Shown here piece after piece: positions 48,927-61,010 of a DNA stretch of 64,000 bases. The translations under genes were made by a program, and so were the position numbers. Source of the stretch: Sipunculus nudus (lineage: Eukaryota; Annelida; Sipuncula; Golfingiida; Sipunculidae); assembly GCA_026874595.1 (NCBI GenBank), contig CM049311.1:66408453-66472452 (forward strand), read 5' to 3'. The notes beneath the pieces are model-generated. The model saw only the letters and a program-made list of their open reading frames with translations, was not told the DNA's origin and searched no databases. Position 1 is the first letter of the stretch, and each line of letters begins with the position of its first letter.

Positions 48927-51900
48927 AACACTAACACTATGCCGGTAATAAAATCAAAGTAACAAAAATATATCAAGTATTATGGAAAAGATGTACCGAC
49001 AACTCGTTCAATAGGCCCCTGTGACCTAAAAATGAATAATATATATGTTACAATGACGCTGTGAACCAGACAAACGGTCCAGCTGGAGAAAACGCCGTAT
49101 TGTGTCTGTTAAATAAAGTATGAAGGTCATACAGTATTATGCGGTACAGACGTCTGCCTGTTGTCGGAATGCTGCAGCATTTTGATTTTTTTATGTTATA
49201 TGGCATCGAAAGAGTAGATTGTGTGTCAGTTGACTGTCATTGTTTTAACTGACAGAAAAAAACAAGTTATTATAATTTGCCTTCCTTTGTTGCTATTTTT
49301 TTATTTAGCAAAACCAAAACTGGCGTGATAGTCTATTTCCTGTCTACTCACATGTCAGGGAATAATGAAGGGTTATCCGTTTACAGTTTGGCATAAATTA
49401 ACAAATCAAATGTACACAAAAATTAAATTTTATATAACAATGAAAATAGTTTAGCAGTATCCGTTTGAAATCGATAAGCAGGAAAAGGGGCCTTTTCATC
49501 CGCGATGTGGTGCGCGCGCGCATATCAGGTCTGTAAAAAAATGAGCAAACGTGCAGGCGCTCCCGCGTGCGATTATGAAATAGGGATGGTATTTAATGAC
49601 ATTTCTCGGGCTATATACATATTGTCAGAAAGAGCACTGAAGTAGAAGTTGATTAAGGAGCGATTGAAATTTTCCAGATAACTCCGTCCTGACGAACATG
49701 GCAGCCATAGGATGAAATTCCCAAACGAAGTTCACCTATATATGCCTGAATACATATATATTTTTTCAAAATGTTGGTGTAACTAATAAAGTCTGATAAT
49801 CAATATTGCACTTTCCGGAGCCTAAACTGAAAACACGTTATCATTAAGGTCATGAAAGAGCATCATCGTTAACGTTAAAAAAACATGGGTAACTTTGTGA
49901 AAGCGTTTGCAAAATAAGGGCATATTTTAACATTAACGATTCTTAATATTGACAAAATAAGGTTTTCCGAGATGAAATACTAGTTTCTGTTTCATTCTCT
50001 GATACGTATATTAGTACCAGATTTATGGTGGATTTCTTTTATGATATGGGTTCCCTGATTCATTTTAGATTAGGTGTTCTCATTAACACCTTGATCAATA
50101 TAATTTTAATATGGAAATTAGAGCAGCCATTAAAAAACTAAACTTTTCTCATATCTCAAGATCTACCTATAATTAAAGGTATAACACTGTGTCTAGGACT
50201 TGGTTCTCATGGTCAAAGTTCGATAATATCATGCTAAAAATAATTTGGATTACATTTTTATTTTAAAATTTTGAAATTTGTAAAGAAGGGTCACCGTTAC
50301 ATTTACCATTACCATTAAAAGGTCACCTGACGCATTGTGAGAGGCTGAAATGCTGCATAATTCCTGTTATTGATTTCCATGTTCAAACACACGCGTCGAA
50401 ATCTATTATATATTCAGAAGACTGCGGCATTTGTAATTGAATAAAACATTTAAATTGAACTGGAATGGATTTTCCCGACAAGATTAATTGATTCGAATTA
50501 GAAAAAAAGTTTCATAAAAAAATGGTGAAATGCAACTGGATTGGAATTCTTCCTTCATTTTGTCCGAATTTAGATGTAGGCAAAAGTGAAGAAAACTGGT
50601 TATCTATATATTGATTTTCATAGCATATTCATTTCTGTCTCCGGCGGAGGTATGTGCTCTCTGAGTGCCGTCTAATTCAGTACAGTTATTATCGAGGTCA
50701 ATGAGGTTCTTCTTATTCAGTAACAGCAGGTATAAATTTTCCGTAATGGTAACATTTGTCCCCTTGTATAATATAAATTATGAGACCTTGGTCATAAATC
50801 ATAACGAAACGCAGAAAATGTTTACCTTATATATAAAGAACAATGTGAGATGATTTGGTTTAATCAAAACTCCATTTGCTGTCTGCACACTTCATTTATA
50901 TACTATTTGTAGCACAGGATCCTTGGCTACCTTTTTCTCATTGAAGGGAATTAGCCATGACTTTTGTTTATGATAACCGGAAACAGTTTTACCATACACC
51001 TCCACGAACAGACTGTTCTATGAGACATTATTGAGCACAAGCAGAGAATATTTTAGTCATGTGACCAATATTTATGTAGAACTAAAGCATCTGAATTCCC
51101 AAGGCTGTTACTTGATTTACTTTCTATGCAACGGTAGGGCCTTAGCATCCGTGGAGGGTGGGGGGGGGGGGGGGGCAGCTGCTTACATATCTTTCTATTT
51201 TCTTGTGCTGTGCTATCAAGTTTATTGCCTGGAAAAATCCAGTCATCAATTATGAGGTGCATACATCAGAATGGCTAACCAATCAACTGTGAGATTATCC
51301 CTGCATACAATGCATTAAAATACATATCCGACAAATCATTTCTTTTTATTCCGAAATAATATGCCAATGATGTATGTTGTTACTGATCGCGAAGAACGGA
51401 TATGTAATCAAAATTAAAGACAAAATTTCACATTTTTTTCCAATATCATAGACAGAGAAAAACTTGTAACAGTTTGAATTTTATTGAATGAAATAAATTC
51501 TGAAATAACAAACAGTATACTTTACATAAGTGTTATTATGTACAGAACAGGTGATTTATTTAATCATCTGAACAAAGTATGATACCATTTAATGTCTAAA
51601 TATTAAAATCCTATCCAACACTAGTCAGTTTACAGTTCACAAATTTATTTCTACATAAAAAGTCATGAAAACACCGATGATTTGTTTTCTGGAAAGAACA
51701 TTGATATGTAACGGATCGTTCAAGTCGCAGGTTATCAACTGTGTAAAAATAATTGCATGTGAGTATATGTTAATAAAAAAAAAACAGTAAAACTGTAATA
51801 TTGAATAATTGTACACGTGATTTGTTTAAATATTTGAACAGGTTCTCGTTAAACTTGTCGAAAATCTATAGTATAACCAAGCTAATTTATAATTCAATGA

Positions 51901-52419
51901 ATATGTTTCTGCTGATATTTTCAACAAATGCCAATATCCTATTCGTGTCAGCAAGGACCACTTCTTTAATATATGACAGGACCCATCACCATGCCCACTG
52001 GTGAAATAGAAATTTATCGACTGAAACAAGAGTTGCATATAATATTCATGGGTTAAAGGGTGTGGATACTTTATTAAAACATGAACCATGCAGGGCTGAG
52101 TGACTGCTCAGCTTCTGAGGAATTGCAAGTTCAGTAGCCGTGCCCTGTTTTATTAACCCATTTTTTTTATCAGGGATTTATAAAAAAAAATGCATGCATT
52201 ATAATTATATATAGATTCAACCTGATGATGTAAAGATTAAATGTTTCAAACTAAACATCAGGCTTAACTCATATTAAGGTTTGTATAATGAGACTGTCAC
52301 CAAATCATAACAGTTTTAAATTATTAATTTTTACAATAGCTAAATGTAATTGCAATTATACAAAATCTAAACTAGATTTATGCATGTCGTGATTCAATAA
52401 TCGATTTCACAGGATTATG

Positions 52420-52482
<63 letters not shown>

Positions 52483-52785
52483 GTGTGTGTAGGTGTGTTA
52501 TGTAGACATCAGTAGTAGTAAGGCATTGGGTCTAGTGTCGTCAAAAATTCAAGTTCAAGATGATATTTCAGCTTCAACGAAGCCTCCCATCAAAGCAGTA
52601 TTTTTCTCATTATCTGATCAGGTACAATAAAATGGTCTATATCATATACATTCAGTGCATTAAAGATATAAAGGCAGCTGTGATATCGTAAGGTCAGATC
52701 ATTATTAATAATGTTAAATGCCTGTAGGAAGAATAAATATGATCCACCAAGAACTCTTCCCACAGGTAGTTAATCAGGTTTTCTT
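47535..52785. other. Non-coding stretch, no gene recognised; (TA)n at 48854-48921 and 52422-52480
   Basis: AT-rich. A poly-G tract is at 51160-51175. No domain, RNA gene or clear transposon end was found. The part next to 52786 would be the 3' flank and 3' UTR of the globin gene on the minus strand. Confidence 0.5.
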
Positions 52786-53055
52786 TCATTGGGTTGTATT
52801 TTCCTCAACTTTTCCGTAACCCTGCTTTAGCTGAAACAAAATAAAGTCAAACACCACCAGCCATGCCTCCTTCGACTCCGGCCCAAACCGACTACCAAGT
52901 TCCCGCTCCCATATATCAATCATGGCTTCGTAAAACACGTCCCACATGTCCGGCCGGAAGTTGTCGTACTTCCGGTGGTCCTTACCTAGGCTGAGCAAGA
53001 TGGACCTCATGGTGTTCTCAAGACTGTTTATGTTTTCTACGACTGCTCCCACTGC
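52786..53055 (-). CDS. Globin exon 2 (helices E-H), terminal
   Basis: Preceded on the minus strand by TATATATTTGCAG acceptor. It starts AVGAVVENINSLEN, continuing helix E without loss of register, includes proximal His119, and ends KVEENTTQ with TGA at 52788-52786. There is no intron at the usual G-helix position, so helices E to H are in one exon. Confidence 0.9.
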   Translation of the reverse strand, partial: AVGAVVENINSLENTMRSILLSLGKDHRKYDNFRPDMWDVFYEAMIDIWERELGSRFGPESKEAWLVVFDFILFQLKQGYGKVEENTTQ

Positions 53056-56000
53056 CTGCAAATATATAAACAATCTGAGGATTACTGACTCAGTTGCTGC
53101 AGTGTTTATTATAGTCTGTTCCACTACTCTTGTCCAACTTTTTTTTCTCGATTATTTTTGGCACGTCAAAGAAAGCAAACACTTTTTGCCCCTAGAGCAG
53201 AAAGAGGATAATGTGTAATTAATTGTTATGGAAATAACATCCTACCTTATGTCATTTTTCTGGAAAAAAAAACAAACTTTTTAATGAGTAACTAGTTTTT
53301 GTAGGCTTCTTGCAACCAATTAATGAAATGGGCATGGCAGGGAACAGTGATGACGTCATTATAGATGCAACGCACAAAGAAGGCACCCATATTCACGGGA
53401 CCAATAATCAAGTGCTGCTGACCCCTGTTTACCATGGACTTGTATTCTGCTCGTGCACGCGCTTCACTGTTACGTCACATTACTTCATATCCATATCAAT
53501 GCAAGGAGGATGAACAATGGTTAAACGCCATGAACAACGGATATTTTTATGAGATATGTAAACTTTTTTCTTTTTTTTTTTGGTGGTGGTGACCGCCTCC
53601 ATTTTTAATGCTGACTTTACTAATTCTTGACCTAACTATGTACATCTGCAGGGCGGTAGCACTCGCTTCCTATCATTTTTAATTTTAAGCCTGGTGTCTA
53701 CCGCACCTGCGCGTCCTAGGTGTGCAATCATCCAAATTGCTGGGACATAACACCGAGGAACCCCCCAAAGACGCACTTGTATATGGGTGATACACGGCTG
53801 TGGGGCAGAGCCTTCCAAAAAAGCCTGTAGAGCGCCTGAAAAACCTCATCTTCTCGGCTGAGGTTCTAACCCACGATCTCCAGGCTTAGAGTCCTGCGCT
53901 CTACCCCTGTGCCACAGAAGCCGGCATGTAAACTTTATATCAAAGATTTATATCGTAAGCAGGTAGGGTACCACAAATTACGCCTTTTCCTCTCTCTGCC
54001 ATGGGTGCTAGATTTGTATGGCAAGTTTGTCTTGTGTGGAGAAAATCGCGAAAAGTCAGGCGGAAAGGGGTAGTGTAACGGACTGTAATAATCTGCAAAT
54101 TAACCAAGATTAAATGAAAATAAGAGACATTTTATAAGCTATAAGAATAAATAGGATTCGTCCTTGAACGAATATCCTAGAATCGATTTATTTCAGATAC
54201 ATGTGTGCGTTGTCCATTGTCACTTTCTTATCGAAGGCTTTCAGGTACGTGTATAGGGGACTGGAAAGTGGTGTATCAGAACGCCAACGATTTTATATAT
54301 TCATACATAAACTAGCATTCTTTCATTCAAGAATTGTTTGAGCTTAAATCTTGGACTGGGCATGCAAGGACTGTGAAAACAAATATCACTTTTGCCTACG
54401 GTAAGATGGAAAACGACCAAAATGAAAACACAAAATTGATTTTCATGCATGTATGAAAAGATATCCCCATAATACAGAGAAGGCTTTGATGAAGGTTTAT
54501 GATGCACTGAAAGGAAGTATAGGAAATGCTTAGCTCTCACGAAATACCTTTGTCATATGAAATAATGAGCTGCAAACAAAAATCATTATCGAGTCCCTTG
54601 GAAGGTGCAGGGCTGGTAACATCGATAAAACTAACTTAAAATAAACTCGAACAACTAAAAGTCCTTTAATGCCTAAGGAAATGAATTTTCTTTAAAAATT
54701 AATGATCCTTTCAAGAATACTAAAGACAGGAGTCAAGCAGTGGTTACTTTGATAGAAAAACCAGGTAAAGATAATCGTTTAATCTCATCATGGCGACCAA
54801 TTAGTTTGTTAAATGTCGATTATAAGATATTGAGTAAAATTTTAGCAGGGCGCGTAAAAGCTGTTCTTCCTCATCTTATTAATGAGGACCAAACGGCCTT
54901 TGTTCCCGGGAGAAACATTTGTGAAACGAACCGCTTAATTTGTGATATCTTAGATTACTGTATTAAAGAAAATAAACCTAATATCTTGTTTGCCGTTGAT
55001 TTTGCTGCTGCTTTCGACTCCATAGATCATAACTATATGTTCAGTGTTTTGGAAAAGTTTGGCTTCCAGACAGATTTTATTAAATGGATACAACTTCTTC
55101 ATAACGATATCCAAAGCTGTATTATAAATAACGGTTACACTACAGGATATGTAAGTGTAGCAAAAGGTACCAGACAAGGAGACCCCCTGGCGCCATATTT
55201 GTTTGTCATGGCAATTGAAATCCTAGCAATAATGGTACGTAAATCTGTGTCTATCAAAGGGATTAATATTAACGGCTTTGAAATTAAACAGTGTATGTAT
55301 GCAGACGATACCACATTTTTTCTGAAAGACATAGACTCAATGGTTGCATTATGCTCAGTGTTGGATAAATTTGCGCAGCTTTCGTCTATTAAGATAAATT
55401 ATGAAAAATGTGAAGCAGCATGGACAACGAAGCAACCTGTGTATAATAAAATGGAACGTTTTAAATGGATAGACCTTAATACCGAAGCACTAAAAATATT
55501 AGGGATATGGCATACACATGATAAAAATCTTTCCAATGTATTAAATTTTACTAAAATATTGGAACAGTTAAAGACACTTCTAAATGTATGGAGACAGAGG
55601 CCTTTAACCATATTTGGTAAAAATGTGATCTTAAAATCCTTAGGCATTTCAAAAATAATATACGTAACAAACATTCTGGAACCACCCAGAGAATTCGTTA
55701 AGACTGTAAAAAATGTCATGGTTGATTTCATATGGCATGGAAGGAAACCGAAAATAAAATATAATGTCCTTATCAATAACTATGGGAACGGTGGCTTGAG
55801 GCTGCCTGATATTTATACAATAATAGAAACTCAAAGATTTATGTGGATGAAGAAAATCATCACAGGTGACACGAGAAAGTATGCAATAATACCTAATCTT
55901 TATTTAAAACGCGTTGGTGGAATGAAAAATATCAGAGGTAACTTGGATTCTGAAATTCTAAAAATAGGAATGTCATCTTTTTATTTACGTTGCCTTGATG

Positions 56001-57554
56001 TATGGCACTCTGTTACTTCCGGGGAACCATTAAGTAAAGAAACAGTCTTGACACAACATCTATGGAATAATAGATACATCAAGATAGGAGGTAAATCAGT
56101 CTATTATTATTTTCTTGATATTCTTGGTATAAAGTATGTTCGTGATTTGTACAATGACAGAGGTGAAAAAAGAAAATTTGAGGAAGTTGTAGCAAAAAAC
56201 AGTTATGCTTACAACAAATACTATATCCACTGGATAGCTCTGCAAAGGGCTATTCCACAAAAATGGTTTCAGGATAATGATTTTAACAGATATATTGAGG
56301 TTAATAGTTCTTCTGTATTAAATAATGTATTTATATCCTACAATGACGTTGTTCTAGATTTGGACAAACTCACATTCAGAAGTGTCTACAACAAAATAAT
56401 ATCATGTAAAACTTCTGAACCAATCTTCAAAATAAAGTTACCAAACCGGTATAAAGACTTTAACTTGAAACGAGCAATTAATTACGTTTACAAGACCACT
56501 CTAGACATGTATCTAAGGCAATTCCAGTTTAGAATTCTGCATAACATCCTTTCTGTTAACGAAAATCTATTTAGATGGAGGATAACAGACACAAACAGAT
56601 GTTCTTATTGTTTCACTGAAAATGAATCTATTTATCATTTATTCTGTGAATGTCACATTTCCAAAAACTTTTACTTGCAAATTAAGTCTTGGGCTAAAAA
56701 TTTTGGATTAGAGATGCCAAGCCTCGGTCGTCAACTTTTATACACTGGAGCAGAAAAATCAGAACATGCTGCGCTTGTAAATATGTTGATGTTGGTCTAC
56801 AAGATCATGGTTTTTAGTAATAGGAATAATCTGGCACCTCTTTCATTGGATCAGTATGTGACAAAACTGACAAGATTTGAATATCTTGAACGCAAAGTGG
56901 CGGAAAAAAGGCACAAAAGTACTATACATGAAATAAAATGGAAACCAATTCCTCATACTATACTAAACAAGAAGTGATGTATATTATTCAACTACTATCA
57001 TTTTGCTATATACAGCCAGGCGGTGACCCTTTCGGCTTCATGAGTGTGTATATAATGTATGATATTTGTTTCAATTTATGTGAATATAGTATGAAATGTT
57101 AACATAATAGGAAATGTCAGGGTTTGTATTGATTTCACCATTTGACTTGTGAAGTTCTGCGAGACAAACTTGTAAATTTTTGAAAAGAATGATGATTGAA
57201 ATAATTGAATGTTCAGTGGTAAACATTTTTACGTAAATACATGAACTGGTGATCAGAAAGTTTTATATAAATATATATTTGTATATGTAACAATGTACCT
57301 ACAGGATACAAAAATTGTATACTGGAAATTTGAGTTTTTGTAATATCTTAAAGTCATGAAAATTCTAAAACTAAATGAACCTTGACAGATTTATATGGTA
57401 CTCGCATGTAAAACATGGAATTGTACTTGTATTACACTGATATTTGGTTTGTAATTTACTGTTGTAAGTTTCCTAATAGTCTATGATGTCAATGATGAAA
57501 CCTATTTTTCGAAAATAAAGAACAAGTACAAATCTGAGACATCATAGAGAAAAG

Positions 57555-57586
<32 letters not shown>

Positions 57587-58710
57587 CAGGAGTCTTAATA
57601 AAGCCTTTTCGCCAGTCTCAGACAGGCAAACACGTGCAGGGAAAGGCATTTTTTCGTTTTCAACCAATCCGTTTGAAAGCTATACACCTAGATATTTTCC
57701 CCATAAGTAAAGCTGATAAGTAGCAGCACACATGATTCAAAAACGCAATATTTTACAGGTGACGTTCCACCGACTCCCTATATTTCCGATATTTTCCTAT
57801 ACAATTGTCTATAATTTCTTATACCCGGCAACTAGGCTCTCATCTCCTATATTAACCTGAGGTTTTTTTTTTCCACTGCACGATCGTGTTACTAATCTAA
57901 AAGTGTTAATTGTAAGGCTATCGTTCTGTAGCGTTTTGCCAGGGATACCTTTCGAATGCGGTACTTTAAATATTATCAAATGATGTTTAGTAAGATGTAT
58001 GATAGGGTTCCTCTGGAATTAACTTAGGCCTGCCAAGTCTTCAAAATGTTGGACAAATGTGTTCAAATCTACTGCTTCTCTTTGTCGGTCTCCTGGCCCA
58101 TTGTGTGTAGAATAAATCATTTAAGATTCAGTTAATACACAAGAACTCGAACAAATAAATAATAATCTTTTAATCAAGATCCATTTGTTGAACAAATCTA
58201 TTCGTTACTTTTTCGGATCACTTGTCCTCTCTACAAAAATATTGAGATAAAATCGTAACTTTTCAAATTTTTGAAAATTTTGACGCATACAAAAGTCGTT
58301 GCCGAACAAATAAATAGTATATGATAGTATATAATTAATAATTAATACATGGTAAATGAATAAATCTATTATGAATATTTAAATGAAGCATATAATAATA
58401 CTTGGATGGCACAGTGACTAAATATAAAACCAACCTGCATGAAGCGACAAGCATGACCCCGGAAAATTGGACATTGCGGAAGTTCTTCAACGCTTTTATT
58501 CCTGAATGGAAAGAGGTTCTTCAGTTCCGGACGAATTTCGAATATGCGTAAAAATATCATAATTCCCCTTCCAGTCAAGTCGTTGTCAAGGAGGTGCCAT
58601 GTCTTGATGACCAGCTTTTTCTGCCTGTCTGTTAACTGGCAGTATCCTTTGGCCCAGTTTTCACCTCGGCTACCACTGTTGTTAGGAACACTGGAAGCAG
58701 AGCAACCCAT
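52786..58710 (-). CDS. Globin X-like heme protein, two coding exons, N-acylation signal
   Basis: Coding exons are 58710-58435 (92 codons) and 53055-52786 (89 codons plus TGA), joined in phase 0, giving 181 residues. The protein begins Met-Gly-Cys-Ser, expected for N-myristoylation at Gly2 and palmitoylation at Cys3, as reported for vertebrate globin X and some invertebrate globins; it would then sit on membranes. The fold signature is visible: Trp38 in helix A/B, Phe67 (CD1) in LFPF, His86 (E7) in RGHACRF, His119 (F8) in LGKDHRKY. Helices G and H follow, with WDVFYEAMIDIW and AWLVVFDFILF. The family binds O2 and may act in redox or nitrite chemistry. The start at 58710 has a good context (ATC ATG G); an in-frame ATG 17 codons upstream would abolish the acylation signal. 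The globin identity is firm; the subfamily is inferred from the N terminus. Confidence 0.9.
53640..53925 (-). mobile_element. tRNA-derived SINE in globin intron
   Basis: The minus-strand head at 53925 reads GCCGGCTTCTGTGGCACAGG, GGTAGAGCGCAGGACTC, then a B-box-like GGGTTAGAACC (53862-53872) and CTCAGCCGAGAAG. A body of about 200 bp follows to 53640. It is in the sense orientation of the globin gene. It resembles the SINE at 14415 in the head but differs in the body. Confidence 0.7.
54735..57584 (+). mobile_element. 5'-truncated L1/Tx1-like LINE with target-site duplication
   Basis: 2.85 kb with RT open frame, 3' UTR, AATAAA at 57514-57519, and an A-run at 57555-57584. The flanks carry AAAGACAGGAGTC at 54722-54734 and again at 57582-57594, a 10-13 bp duplication (exact length blurred by the A tail). 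The 5' end begins inside the RT region, so ORF1 and endonuclease are missing: a classic truncated target-primed insertion. It lies antisense within the globin intron. Confidence 0.94.
54740..56977 (+). CDS. LINE ORF2 protein, RT and C-terminal domain (5'-truncated)
   Basis: 745 uninterrupted codons. RT blocks in order: RPISLLNVDYKILSKILAGR (19-38), QTAFVPGRNI (51-60), FAVDFAAAFDS (84-94, motif A), RQGDPLAPYLF (145-155, motif B), CMYADDTTFF (185-194, catalytic motif C). A long C-terminal region follows with a CysHis cluster CSYCFTENESIYHLFCEC at about 620-638, as in L1/Tx1 ORF2 proteins. The first codon of the open frame is GTG and is only the truncation point; no native start remains, so a functional protein is not expected. 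The lack of stops shows that the insertion is young relative to the related LINE at 34-39 kb. It would copy LINE RNA at nicked chromosomal DNA. Confidence 0.92.
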   Translation: MVTLIEKPGKDNRLISSWRPISLLNVDYKILSKILAGRVKAVLPHLINEDQTAFVPGRNICETNRLICDILDYCIKENKPNILFAVDFAAAFDSIDHNYMFSVLEKFGFQTDFIKWIQLLHNDIQSCIINNGYTTGYVSVAKGTRQGDPLAPYLFVMAIEILAIMVRKSVSIKGININGFEIKQCMYADDTTFFLKDIDSMVALCSVLDKFAQLSSIKINYEKCEAAWTTKQPVYNKMERFKWIDLNTEALKILGIWHTHDKNLSNVLNFTKILEQLKTLLNVWRQRPLTIFGKNVILKSLGISKIIYVTNILEPPREFVKTVKNVMVDFIWHGRKPKIKYNVLINNYGNGGLRLPDIYTIIETQRFMWMKKIITGDTRKYAIIPNLYLKRVGGMKNIRGNLDSEILKIGMSSFYLRCLDVWHSVTSGEPLSKETVLTQHLWNNRYIKIGGKSVYYYFLDILGIKYVRDLYNDRGEKRKFEEVVAKNSYAYNKYYIHWIALQRAIPQKWFQDNDFNRYIEVNSSSVLNNVFISYNDVVLDLDKLTFRSVYNKIISCKTSEPIFKIKLPNRYKDFNLKRAINYVYKTTLDMYLRQFQFRILHNILSVNENLFRWRITDTNRCSYCFTENESIYHLFCECHISKNFYLQIKSWAKNFGLEMPSLGRQLLYTGAEKSEHAALVNMLMLVYKIMVFSNRNNLAPLSLDQYVTKLTRFEYLERKVAEKRHKSTIHEIKWKPIPHTILNKK
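58435..58710 (-). CDS. Globin exon 1 (helices A-E)
   Basis: Runs from ATG at 58710 to CAG at 58437-58435, followed on the minus strand by the donor GTTGGT. It covers residues 1-92, including the N-acylation motif, CD1 Phe67 and distal His86. It ends six residues after the distal histidine, in helix E. Confidence 0.9.
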
Positions 58711-61010
58711 GATGGCTTCATCCAGCGTGCTGCTCTGACAAGAAATCGTAATTTTTACCATTTGAGCTAGCCTCGCTTACTAACTGGGCGACGCTCCATG
58801 CCAAGACGAGCCTTACAATTATATTTGACAAAGTTACTGGAGCGAGTTAAATTTGTAAAACAATTTCATGAAATATAGATGGCGCATTTTGACATGGGAG
58901 TGCTAATGGTTGAGCCACGAACCTCCTGTACAGAAAAAAACATCTCTGTTTGTGTCAGCCACAGATGGAACCATGAACCGCAGGGTAATAATCAATTCCA
59001 TCGTCTAAATGATTTAACACCAACGGGCATGTGTGTTTACCGTAAATTATCTCAGGCTGAGTCGAACGAAAAGGCATAAAGCCAAAATGGTATAAAACAA
59101 GCAATAGTGGACAGTACATTTGTTTGGTTGTGTTAAATTGTTATCTTAATAATGTGTAAGGCCGTTGTGGAAGTCTGTGAACCTAAAATTGTAGGTATTC
59201 ACGAGTCGTGGGAAATTTTCAACGTTAGGAGAGAAAAGGCAATTAGAAACTTGCACTCGGAGAGTGCAGACCTCCGCCTAGGCAAGGACATTTCTTGCCA
59301 TGTCAATCCGACTCAGTAGGCTATCGGATATTTGGGTTGGTAACCCTACTCGAGTCGTGATACAAGTTATATATCGAAGAATGTATCGCATTGGTCTTGC
59401 ATCTGGTTGCATTCATTTATATTGTGATGAACTGACCACATTCTCAATATTATGCTAAGAAGGATGAATAAACACAATAGTATACATGTGAGCTCACAAT
59501 CCACACTGAAACACCGTCTCCATGGACACGGGTCACTTCCTGTCTGCGTCCTGTAACCCGTCTGAGCATTGCTAGTGTTCACGCTGTCATAAATTCATAA
59601 ACAGACCCAGGGGTTTACCAATGTGCTGGGTTAAAACGAAATTTTACTTGCTCATGTTTGGTATTTTAAGAAAGTACACCAATGCTAACGATTGGTCTGG
59701 TTTACGTTGATTGAGTGAATACCTCTAGGCTATGAAGCGTTGTCAGAAATAACGAAAATATTTGCATCTTCATATATAAGGCTTTATTTTGCGTGTAATG
59801 ACATGTAATGACACTCTGGCGCCAGTAATCTGGTTGTAATGCCTTAGGGTCGATATGACGCTAGGGCATTTCCCCCTAATGGCATTTCAAGGAATGCAGA
59901 TATTTTCCTTACCAAAATTCATGGATCTAAATGGTGATCCGGATCACCCCAAAATTTTAATCAATTGTTCCTTGTAGCATTGGCGAGCAATTCTGAAATT
60001 TTTCTCAGAATCCGTGAATAACTATTTGAGGAATGCTGCCAACTGAAAAAAATAACCCTCGCTTGGCGGAGGTTAATTGATGTCTGGCTGTCGACCGATA
60101 GATAATGACCCCTCCCTCTTTACATAACCCGAACTTCTGCAATAACAGGGAACATGTTATGTAGCTTGAAACTTAGGTCAGAGTAAATCAATCACCTCTG
60201 ATTTTTACACTTAGCAAAGATTTAAAACATTTGTTTTCAATTAGCCATATACTGGAGATACAGTGCAAATGTGGAGCGACAAGGCAATGATGCTAAACAG
60301 TAGTGTGCGGCCTTAGAAAATTGATCTCGGTCACAACTAAATAACTCAAGCAAATTCTGTCGCCTTACCTGAAAACTGTGGCCAATGGTAAAATTATTTT
60401 AATCAGCCATATGGCGGAAAAAGAGGACTGATAGAAAGAATCCGTTGAGTGATCGCTCACGCAGCGATTGCAACAAATATCTAATTATAAATTTATTGAT
60501 TACCAAGGTTCGCCTGAATTGCTATAAATCTGGTCTTTCTTAATATTTATATATTATCGTGCCCTACCTGTTATTTCCCCCTGAAATTACAAGGAGAGAC
60601 ATATATGGGGAAAAATTTAAGGCTGGAAGGAATACTGTTTCTAAGGGCCAGAGCCGTGGCCGGGTGACGGATGTTGTTCATGTATTGTACCGAGACTCAG
60701 AGCTGTTTATGTCGGACTGATCTCCTCTGACTTCTAGTGAATTTGACGAGATGTTAGCCTGGAGACGTGAATACTTGCTTGTTTCTTACTTGATGAACGA
60801 GGCGGTAACTGCATGTTTTCTCTGCAGGGGCAAAATTTAATTTTAATATAAACCTCCATTGAACATTTTACCTTGAAGATTATTTATTTAGTTAAAATAG
60901 ATAGACAAGTAAGATAATATGAAAAATAACATGCAACTTTTATAAATAATGATATTCATACAACAGAATATATAACATTAATTTCAGTTATTTATATTTT
61001 AACTTTTATC
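58711..61010. other. Upstream flank of globin gene, non-coding, with repeat fragments
   Basis: No further exon is recognised. At 59253-59281 is TGCACTCGGAGAGTGCAGAC then CTCCGCC. At 59880-60075 is another repeat ending CGCTTGGCGGAGGTTAATTG with ATGGATCTAAATGGTGATCC inside. Both match a dispersed GGCGGAGGT-ended repeat I recall from many aquatic animals. The promoter cannot be placed from sequence alone. Confidence 0.5.

Larger units (their letters stand above)
53056..58434 (-). other. Globin intron (5.4 kb) loaded with retroposons
   Basis: Phase-0 intron with GT at the 5' end and AG at the 3' end. It contains a tRNA-derived SINE (53640-53925) and a young antisense LINE (54735-57584). The rest, including 53230-53635, 53930-54720 and 57595-58430, is non-coding with nothing recognised, apart from a TGACGTCA at about 53351. 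Confidence 0.82.

Noticed and set aside
53346-53360. Perfect TGACGTCA (cAMP-response-like) in the globin intron, also near 36127 and 41174
   Set aside because: An 8-mer expected about once per 64 kb by chance; the one at 36127 is a variant of the repeat's own GTGGCGCCAC motif.
53855-53925. Possible tRNA gene on the minus strand
   Set aside because: Head is tRNA-like, but the anticodon loop is irregular and it continues into a SINE body.
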